This document shows, in pieces, positions 6,324 through 11,354 of a stretch of 11,354 nt of DNA. The notes below the pieces were generated by a model, which searched no databases, had not been told where the DNA came from, and worked only from the letters and a program-made list of their open reading frames with translations. Numbering within the stretch: position 1 is the first letter of the stretch; each line of letters starts with the position of its first letter. The DNA comes from JADKIH01 sp964486655 (lineage in GTDB: Bacteria; Bacteroidota; Bacteroidia; AKYH767-A; 2013-40CM-41-45), in assembly GCA_964486655.1 (NCBI GenBank), contig CAZAON010000373.1, positions 1-11,354 of the forward strand. The letters are read 5' to 3'. A program made the translations under genes and the position numbers.

Positions 6324-7877
6324 ATGAATAATCTATTCAACATGAAACTAATACTTTTTACAATCTCTCTGTCTTGTTTAAACTTCTGTTATGCCTTAAA
6401 TAATAACGAAGGAATGAACCAGGTAAATTTACATGCCATTCCGGGTCAAGAAGTGATCGTATTAAATTCAATTTCTGACAGCTCCTATATCTGGCTATGG
6501 GATACGATTACTAATACTTGGAATTCCAATGCTCTTTATAAAAACACCACAAATTTCGACAGCCTGAATTACACTTCGACGATAAATAAATACATCTGGA
6601 ACGGGACAGGTTATGATAATTATATGCAATGGAATTTTACTTATGATACAAGCTATAATGAAACAACATTATATCTTCAGGTGTGGGATGGATTTGTATG
6701 GAATGATTCACTGAGATGGTTATATAGTTACGATTCTGTCGGACATTACGTTTATGGTATCAACGAGTTATGGACCGGTGCATGGGATACATTGTCAGTT
6801 GATTCAAGGACATATGACAGCCAGGGAAACATTGTTTACAGTTCATATTTAAGATGGACGGGTAATGTCATCACCTTTGGTCAGGGACAGGTTAATACTT
6901 TTAATCTAAACAATAAATTAATCTCTTATATAATGCAAAATTGGGATGGATCAGCCTTAGTCAATTCTTCCCGAACGGATCGCATTTTAGATCTGAATTC
7001 AATAATGCACAGACAAATTCATTATAGCTGGAATACTACTGTTTGGGATACATCAAGCGATGTACGTTATACCTACGATTCCAACAATAATATGATTTAT
7101 TTTCTCAATCAATTCTATATTAGTGGATCATGGGTTAATGAACAACAGGAATATCTTACTTATGATACCAATAATAATTTATTGTCAGAAAATGCAGAGC
7201 ATTGGATTAATTCATCCTGGGAAAACTCTGTTAGAACAAATCGCACATATAACAACCTCAATAAAGAAACGGAATACGCTGTGGAATTCTGGATAAGCGG
7301 AAACTGGGTCTACCAATACAGACATTTTTTAACTTATGATTCGACAGGAAATACACTTTCATATCTCAGACAAAATTGGGATTCTACCGGCTGGGTCAAC
7401 CAATCTCAGTATTTTAACACATTCAATCAAATGAATTCAAGGACAAGCCAATTGAATCAGTCATGGAATGATTCAATATGGATAAATGTAAATTTGACGA
7501 CCGATGGTTATGATGCAGATAGTTTTCATACTTACCATACTTATCGCAAATGGAATTCTTATGGAACAATGGTTGACATGGGTGACAGCACTGCGTATTA
7601 TTCAATAACAACAGATATTAGCATAAATCCCGAATCTCATAATGCTACCAGAGTTTTCCCGAATCCTGCCAATCAAAAAATTATAATCTATACGAATCGA
7701 AATTCCACTCCTTTGCAAATAGATATTTATGATTTATCAGGAAAGACAATTTTATGTAAAAAAACCTATAATGAATTTACCGAGCTGGATATTTCAGCAC
7801 TCGAAAATGGCGTGTATGTATTATCAATGTATGGGGATAATTTTTATCAAACAGAAAAAATAACTGTAATACAATAA
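6324..7877 (+). CDS. Secreted W/YD-repeat protein with a type IX secretion tail
   Basis: This 517-aa protein has a signal peptide at about 7-24 (MKLILFTISLSCLNFCYA); a second in-frame ATG at 6342 (Met7) starts exactly there and may be the true start. Residues 78-397 form a tandem array whose anchor position (F/Y/L followed by D/N) recurs at 78, 107, 136, 164, 193, 222, 251, 280, 309, 338, 367 and 396, a period of 29 with one of 28. A typical unit reads TYDSTGNTLSYLRQNWDSTGW followed by VN and a charged strand. Units alternate W-rich and YD motifs, which suggests paired beta strands in a solenoid or elongated sheet; they differ from the roughly 21-residue Rhs/YD repeat. The tail (about 436-517; RVFPNPANQKIIIYT, YDLSGKTIL, NGVYVLSM) is a Por sorting domain. 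Function is unknown: surface adhesin or structural repeat protein is a guess. The RAYT element begins 25 bp after the stop. Confidence 0.88.
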   Translation: MNNLFNMKLILFTISLSCLNFCYALNNNEGMNQVNLHAIPGQEVIVLNSISDSSYIWLWDTITNTWNSNALYKNTTNFDSLNYTSTINKYIWNGTGYDNYMQWNFTYDTSYNETTLYLQVWDGFVWNDSLRWLYSYDSVGHYVYGINELWTGAWDTLSVDSRTYDSQGNIVYSSYLRWTGNVITFGQGQVNTFNLNNKLISYIMQNWDGSALVNSSRTDRILDLNSIMHRQIHYSWNTTVWDTSSDVRYTYDSNNNMIYFLNQFYISGSWVNEQQEYLTYDTNNNLLSENAEHWINSSWENSVRTNRTYNNLNKETEYAVEFWISGNWVYQYRHFLTYDSTGNTLSYLRQNWDSTGWVNQSQYFNTFNQMNSRTSQLNQSWNDSIWINVNLTTDGYDADSFHTYHTYRKWNSYGTMVDMGDSTAYYSITTDISINPESHNATRVFPNPANQKIIIYTNRNSTPLQIDIYDLSGKTILCKKTYNEFTELDISALENGVYVLSMYGDNFYQTEKITVIQ

Positions 7878-7902
7878 AATTATGAATTAAAGTCTTTTCA
7901 AC

Positions 7903-8028
7903 CTGCTCAGCGGAATCTTCCCAAATAGAATTTACTTTCTCAAACTTCTCAATTGCTACATTGGTAACGCCATGTGTGCTAGGCGGAATCTTTGCGTGCG
8001 AGCATGTGCGCCAGGGGATTCCGCCGGG
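7903..8028. repeat. Left half copy of the palindromic repeat (copy C), core inverted
   Basis: The left arm (7903-7981) matches those of copies A and B. The 44-bp core (7982-8025) keeps the GGCGGAATC/GATTCCGCC stem but its loop reads TTTGCGTGCGAGCATGTGCG, the reverse complement of the loop in copies A, B and D. The stretch ends with GGG at 8026-8028, which mirrors the CCC at 8723-8725 that begins the right half copy. It is therefore one arm of the inverted repeat enclosing the RAYT gene. Confidence 0.88.
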
Positions 8029-8138
8029 TGTACTATTAACTTCCCCTTTACTAATAATTGGTCAACACTTTTTTTCATAATTAAAGTTCCATCATTTATT
8101 GGTTGTAATGTTAGAGCTACCGATGGCATCTTTGCAGC

Positions 8139-8699
8139 ATGCCTCATGCTTACCAGATTCATAAACAAGAAGGTGCTTATTTCATGACATTGACCACTGT
8201 CGAATGGTTAGACATTTTCATCAGAGATAATTATAAACAAATATTATGCGATAGCCTCAACTATTGTATTGATAAAAAAGGATTAGAAGTTTTTTGCTAT
8301 GTTATTATGTCTAGTCATATACATATAATAGCACGAGCGAAAAACTCTAACCTTAGTATGGTAATGCGTGATTTTAAGAAATTCACAAGTGGTACACTTA
8401 TTAATGAGATTCGACTGGGAAGAGAAAGTCGGAAGTCATGGATTTTGAAAATTCTCGAGCAAGGTGGAGAAAAGCAATCGAAAAAATCTCAACATCAATT
8501 ATGGCAGTATAATAATCATGCTGAAGAAGTCTGATCTCCAAAATTTACCGTTTCAACAATTAAGTACATCCACAACAATCCCGTAATGGAAGGCATTGTA
8601 CAGTACGCTGATCAATATTATTATAGCAGTGCCAGGGACTATGCCGGATTAAAAGGCCCAGTTAAAGTTTCAGTAATTAATTTGCACAATTTGATGTAG
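8139..8699 (+). pseudogene. REP-associated tyrosine transposase (Y1/HUH), interrupted by one in-frame TGA
   Basis: This is a RAYT/TnpA_REP-like transposase of the IS200/IS605 superfamily. These enzymes cut single-stranded REP DNA with a HUH metal site and one catalytic tyrosine. The N-terminal part (131 codons from the ATG at 8139) has YQIHKQEGAYFMTLTTVEW, the HUH motif in MSSHIHIIARA (His60, His62) and MRDFKKFTS. Codon 132 (8532-8534) is TGA where relatives have Trp (expected ...ELWSPKF). The same frame then continues with SPKF, YIHNNPVMEGIV and YYYSSARDYAGLKG to a TAG at 8697. The likely catalytic Tyr (codon 143, in YIHNNP) lies beyond the TGA, so the 131-aa product should be inactive. Apart from the stop the 186-codon frame has normal family length and no frameshift, so the change is recent or a sequencing error. 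The start fits family N-termini; no good promoter is seen. Confidence 0.85.
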
Positions 8700-8722
8700 C
8701 AAAAATGTCGAGAATTGCAAAG

Positions 8723-8850
8723 CCCGGCGGAATCCCCCAGCGCACATGCTCGCACGCAAAGATTCCGCCTAGCACACAAAATTACCGAAGATATCTCCAA
8801 TGAAATAAGAATAATTCCTATTAATTTGGATGGAAGATTCTGCTGAGCAG
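8723..8850. repeat. Right half copy of the palindromic repeat (copy D)
   Basis: The 44-bp core (8726-8769) is in the same orientation as in copies A and B and inverted relative to copy C. The right arm (8770-8850) matches 3260-3325 of copy A and 4378-4456 of copy B nearly base for base. The end GGAAGATTCTGCTGAGCAG is the inverted partner of the left end at 7903. It begins 23 bp after the last stop codon of the RAYT frame. Confidence 0.9.
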
Positions 8851-8902
8851 AGTATAAAATTGTTTTTAAGAAACATTTAATCAAATTAATTTTTTTGATT
8901 AC

Positions 8903-8936
8903 AAAAAAACCGGGACGACATACGATCCGGGGTTTT
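8903..8936 (-). terminator. Candidate intrinsic terminator of the IS66-truncated gene
   Basis: On the minus strand AAAACC (8936-8931) pairs with GGTTTT (8911-8906), with further G-C pairs inside after a small bulge, and seven Ts end the stem and tail (8909-8903). It lies about 17 bp downstream of the TAA of the truncated gene at 8954. The stem is imperfect. An AT-only inverted repeat (TAATCAAA/TTTGATTA, 8878-8901) follows. Confidence 0.5.
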
Positions 8937-8953
8937 CAAAAACATCTTAATTA

Positions 8954-9037
8954 TTAATAGTAAATCGTAAAGCTTCCATTTGTCAAATTGGCCGTCTGCG
9001 GACCGACTAACTCCGATGCAGTAAAACTAAATGTACC
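8954..9037 (-). pseudogene. 3' fragment of a gene cut by the IS66 insertion
   Basis: Reading leftward from the IS66 end, an open frame of 27 codons starts GTFSFTASEL, ends TNGSFTIYY and stops at TAA (8954-8956). It is followed by a plausible terminator. The alternating small, polar and aromatic residues look like the last beta strands of a secreted or lipoprotein beta-sandwich; 'GTFSFTA...NGSFTIYY' resembles C-termini of small Bacteroidota lipoproteins I have seen, but no family is assigned. The upstream part of the gene must lie beyond the right edge of the window, past the other IS66 end. The last 8 bp before the element (AATGTACC, 9030-9037) would be the expected IS66 target duplication. 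Confidence 0.6.
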
Positions 9038-9087
9038 GTATCCCTCCGGTGAACCACGTGTCTAAGATAACATTCTGAAGAATATCT

Positions 9088-10575
9088 TTAACCCTTTTTC
9101 CAATAATTCGGGAGCAGTATATAAAGCTCTGATGCTTTTGTTTCCGGAAGTTTAACTAAGACATCATTCAGCCATTCCTGCGGATTGACATCGTTCATTT
9201 TACAAGAACCAATAAAAGAATAAAACATTGCATTGCGTTTAGCGCTTTCATGCGATCCGGCAAACAAATAATTTTTTCTTCCTAAAACGGTAGGACGTAT
9301 AGCATTTTCCACAAGGTTATTGTCAATTTCTAAAAAAGGATATTCAATATAGAGTGTGAGTTTTTTCCATCGACTTAGCGTATATGCAATCGCTTCCCCA
9401 ATTGGAGTAGAGGTAAGATTATCGCTATGGTCCTGCAACCATTTTCCCAGTTCATTCAGTATGGGCAATGATTTTTCTCTTCGCAAAAATAAAATTTCTT
9501 CATCCGATTTATTTCCTTCGCGGATTTCTTCTTCAACCGCATAAACCGGTTGAAGCTTCGTAATAAAATATTCCGCCAGCTCTTTATGATCCTTCATTGC
9601 TTTTTCAAACTTCCTGCGTGCATGCGCCATGCAGCAAACACAAGTAATATCAGCACGACGATCAAATTGATCGTACGAGACATAACCATCGGTCTGAATA
9701 AATCCTTTGTAATTTTTTAATATTTCTTTCGGCCATTTACTTCCGCGTCCCGGACAATATTCAAATAAAACCAATCGTTGCTCTACTGATCGATAAACCC
9801 ATAGATAACCGCGAAAGGTTTTTCCTTTTGTTTCTTTGTCTAAAACCGGATGAGGTGTTTCATCAATTTGTAAATACTTACAGTTTAATGATTGCTTTTT
9901 TAATTCCTCGTAAAGTGGAATCATATAATTTCCCACCTGGCGCGGAACATCCATCAACGTCGAGTAAGGAATTTTAATTCCTGCTCTGCTAAATCGCTGC
10001 TCCTGGCGATAACCGGGAAGATGATCACAATATTTATCGATGATGATCCGCGTTAAAACACTTTCGCCGAACATCCCTTTTTCATTCACGCGTGAAGGAA
10101 GTTCTCCAATTGCAACTCCACCCGTTTCCTTGCTTGCAAACTTGTAGCGAATAATTTGCCGCACATAAAATTTACCTGGAATCTCCTCGAGGATTTCAGT
10201 GACTTCTTCGCCAATCGGTTTCTCTGGACTGTTCTCATCAAATCCAGCTGGATATATTTTCTCAACCTGACGCGGAAGATCTGCCGGAAAGGGTTTTCGA
10301 AGTGGATGATTTTCTTTTTTCCTTTTCTTTTTGCGATCGTGAGCTTCGATTGTAATTGTTTCCTCTTTCTCAATCACAACAGGAACTTCATTTTCAATCG
10401 GCAAGGCTAATTGTCCGGCTTCCTGCATGGAAATAAACCGCTCACTCTTTACTCCGAATACTTGTCGCTTTAATTGATCAAGCTGATATTTTAAATAAGC
10501 GATTTCGGATTGCGATTGATCTAATTGATTCTGGAGATTTTTGTTTTTTAAAAGAAGGTCTTGCGTCTCAATCAC
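9088..10575 (-). CDS. tnpC: IS66 transposase TnpC (DDE)
   Basis: This 495-aa catalytic transposase has an N-terminal coiled coil (about 5-38; NKNLQNQLDQSQSEIAYLKY) followed by the family motif KRQVFGVKSERF. A Lys-rich linker (80-90) follows. The region where many IS66 transposases have a CxxC zinc finger (about 100-150) has no cysteines here. The DDE domain includes LQIDETP (Asp238), IQTDGYVSYD (Asp296), CMAHARRKFEKA (about 315-326) and DNNLVENAIRP (Glu423). The IS66 C-terminal segment ends FIGSCKMNDVNPQEWLNDVL. The start is GTG at 10575, 14 nt after the tnpB stop; translation is probably coupled. Length and motifs are those of a complete enzyme. Confidence 0.95.
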   Translation of the reverse strand: MIETQDLLLKNKNLQNQLDQSQSEIAYLKYQLDQLKRQVFGVKSERFISMQEAGQLALPIENEVPVVIEKEETITIEAHDRKKKRKKENHPLRKPFPADLPRQVEKIYPAGFDENSPEKPIGEEVTEILEEIPGKFYVRQIIRYKFASKETGGVAIGELPSRVNEKGMFGESVLTRIIIDKYCDHLPGYRQEQRFSRAGIKIPYSTLMDVPRQVGNYMIPLYEELKKQSLNCKYLQIDETPHPVLDKETKGKTFRGYLWVYRSVEQRLVLFEYCPGRGSKWPKEILKNYKGFIQTDGYVSYDQFDRRADITCVCCMAHARRKFEKAMKDHKELAEYFITKLQPVYAVEEEIREGNKSDEEILFLRREKSLPILNELGKWLQDHSDNLTSTPIGEAIAYTLSRWKKLTLYIEYPFLEIDNNLVENAIRPTVLGRKNYLFAGSHESAKRNAMFYSFIGSCKMNDVNPQEWLNDVLVKLPETKASELYILLPNYWKKG

Positions 10576-10589
10576 AAAACAAATATAAA

Positions 10590-10976
10590 TTATACTCTGG
10601 CTGAAACACCTGTTTCTACTGGATAATTACTAACAAAATGAGGCTCATATCGTATTCGCTTTTTAATCGATGAAAGATAAATTCCATCTAAAATAAATTG
10701 CAATTGTTGGGCAGTAATTTCAATGGAAGTATTCTTTGGCAATTCGAATGTGCCTTTCTCTAAACGCTTACTATAAATCACAAAACCATCGTTCTGCCAG
10801 TGTAGCAGTTTTATTTTATTCCGTTGCTTAGATAGAAAAATAAAAACGTCTCCCGAAAGAGGATTCTTTTTCCAGTCATTGCGGACCAGGCCGCACAGTC
10901 CGTCATATCCTTTACGCATGTCGCAACCACTGCGGTATATAAAATACCGGTAGCGATCAGAGAAAAATATATTCAT
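10590..10976 (-). CDS. tnpB: IS66 accessory protein TnpB (Orf2)
   Basis: This 128-aa protein matches the IS66 Orf2 family: YRSGCDMRKGYDGLCGLV near residues 14-31, NPLSGDVFIFLSKQRNKIKLL (about 38-58) and LHWQNDGFVIYSKRLEKGTFELP (about 58-80). Family members are needed for transposition together with TnpA and TnpC, but their biochemical role is not settled. Its ATG overlaps the tnpA stop in the sequence ATGA (10976-10973), a sign of translational coupling. The stop is TAA at 10592-10590. Confidence 0.95.
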   Translation of the reverse strand: MNIFFSDRYRYFIYRSGCDMRKGYDGLCGLVRNDWKKNPLSGDVFIFLSKQRNKIKLLHWQNDGFVIYSKRLEKGTFELPKNTSIEITAQQLQFILDGIYLSSIKKRIRYEPHFVSNYPVETGVSARV

Positions 10977-11278
10977 GCTTTTAAGAATGACCGAATAAAA
11001 TCAGCAGGGATAGGTTTGTAAAAATCTATTTTAATTCCGCCCGGCATATGAACCTGTGCAAATAGCGAAGAGTCCTGGTTCAATTTAACTTCTGTAAATC
11101 CAGAAGATGCCTTTTGATCCTTAAATTGCTTACACCATCCGACTAAGCTGTTGTAAGTTATTCCCTGTTCCAGGCAAAACTCTTTACGGCTTTTCCCGCT
11201 CTGTTGCCATTGAAGAATTATTTCTTGCTTTTGCTCGCGTGTTCGCCAGCCATTTCGTACATTGTTTTGAGTTTCCAT
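10973..11278 (-). CDS. tnpA: IS66 accessory protein TnpA (Orf1, helix-turn-helix)
   Basis: This 101-aa first gene of the element has a helix-turn-helix of the Tn3/IS3-like type at about 14-52 (REQKQEIILQWQQSGKSRKE, then FCLEQGITYNSLVGWCKQFK). A short C-terminal part (FTEVKL, then a strand-rich segment to FIRSFLKA) follows, as in IS66 Orf1 proteins. It is thought to bind element DNA. It is translationally coupled to tnpB by a 4-bp overlap and ends in TGA. The ATG at 11278 is about 60 bp inside the terminal repeat, leaving room for a promoter. Confidence 0.92.
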   Translation of the reverse strand: METQNNVRNGWRTREQKQEIILQWQQSGKSRKEFCLEQGITYNSLVGWCKQFKDQKASSGFTEVKLNQDSSLFAQVHMPGGIKIDFYKPIPADFIRSFLKA

Positions 11279-11300
11279 AGCGATTTGGTTTTTATCGCTA

Positions 11301-11332
11301 CAAAGAAATATTATGAAAAGGGTTCAGGCAAT
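11301..11332 (-). promoter_or_regulatory. Candidate promoter of the IS66 operon
   Basis: On the minus strand ATTG (11332-11329) and TTTCTTTG (11308-11301) are separated by 20 nt. The second differs from the TAnnTTTG -7 consensus at one position. The -7 element lies 22 bp before the tnpA ATG. It sits just inside the terminal repeat, as expected for an IS-borne promoter. The match is imperfect, so this is a weak call. Confidence 0.35.
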
Positions 11333-11354
11333 ATGTACTTCACCGGAGGGATAC

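Larger units (their letters stand above)
7903..8850 (+). mobile_element. RAYT element: REP-associated tyrosine transposase flanked by palindromic half copies
   Basis: This 948-bp unit has matching ends: CTGCTCAGCGGAATCTTCC on the left, and the reverse complement of the right end matches at 18 of 19 positions. Inside lie the left arm and core (7903-8028), the transposase reading frame (8139-8699) and the core and right arm (8723-8850). The two 44-bp cores are in inverted orientation to each other, so the gene sits between inverted hairpins. In this family a HUH/Y1 transposase acts on REP hairpins. Copies A and B equal this unit without the gene and without one core. No target duplication is visible. 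The element lies 25 bp beyond the stop of the upstream secreted protein. Confidence 0.8.
9038..11354 (-). mobile_element. IS66-family insertion sequence, complete
   Basis: The element is 2,317 bp with terminal inverted repeats of 16 perfect bases: GTATCCCTCCGGTGAA at 9038-9053 and its reverse complement at 11339-11354. Weaker pairing continues inward (AC shared, then mismatches). It carries the standard tnpA-tnpB-tnpC order, all on the minus strand, with tnpC stopping about 35 bp from the left repeat. All three genes are open, so the element may be active. Its right end is the last base of the window, so the second target duplication cannot be seen. Confidence 0.95.

Noticed and set aside
7972..8187. 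Open frame over the left half copy, and similar frames at 7956-8168, 8639-8884 and 3166-3348
   Set aside because: They translate the palindromic repeat itself (recurring peptide CVRACA.GDSAG or its opposite strand RLAHMALP). The same peptides appear on different copies and strands because the DNA is repeated, not because a protein is conserved.
8532..8534. TGA read as tryptophan (alternative genetic code)
   Set aside because: TGA terminates the lipoprotein gene (3401-3403) and tnpA (10973-10975) at sensible family lengths, and Trp is encoded by TGG throughout.

Overview
The window looks like a contig from a mesophilic member of the Bacteroidota (perhaps Chitinophagales or Sphingobacteriales; rank below phylum is a guess). 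The evidence is two proteins with type IX secretion (Por) C-terminal tails, a TonB-dependent receptor with an N-terminal carboxypeptidase-regulatory-like domain, exact TAnnTTTG promoter elements of the Bacteroidota sigma factor, AT-rich leaders without Shine-Dalgarno sequences, and an IS66 element and a REP-associated transposase of the types common in this phylum.

Layout from left to right. Positions 2-261 are a small inverted-repeat element (MITE-like) ending 10 bp past the stop of a siderophore-type TonB receptor (272-2656, minus). That receptor has an exact promoter -7 element directly abutting a 23-bp palindrome that resembles a Fur-type operator. A tRNA-Glu(TTC) with its own promoter and hairpin terminator follows (2974-3112). 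Next come a small lipoprotein of unknown function (3401-4090, minus), a secreted protein of seven repeats with an exact 52-residue spacing (4482-6029, minus) and, divergently, a secreted protein built of about twelve W/YD-rich units of 29 residues (6324-7877, plus). Positions 7903-8850 are a RAYT (REP-associated tyrosine transposase) element whose transposase gene carries one in-frame TGA. Positions 8954-9037 are the last 27 codons of a minus-strand gene cut by an IS66 element (9038-11354, tnpA-tnpB-tnpC on the minus strand).

The main system is a family of palindromic repeats of about 200 bp, seen twice as complete gene-less copies (3142-3337 and 4258-4456) and once as two half copies flanking the RAYT gene (7903-8028 and 8723-8850). 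All share a 44-bp hairpin core. In the left half copy the core is inverted relative to the other three, so the RAYT gene lies between inverted cores. The gene-less copies look like REPIN-like derivatives mobilised in trans by this RAYT or a relative. All copies sit just downstream of gene stop codons.

Both ends of the window coincide with mobile-element ends (within 1 bp on the left, exactly on the right), which suggests an assembly contig that stopped at repeats. The resident genes do not form one obvious pathway: the receptor is an iron-uptake candidate, and the two repeat proteins and the lipoprotein are surface or secreted products of unknown role.
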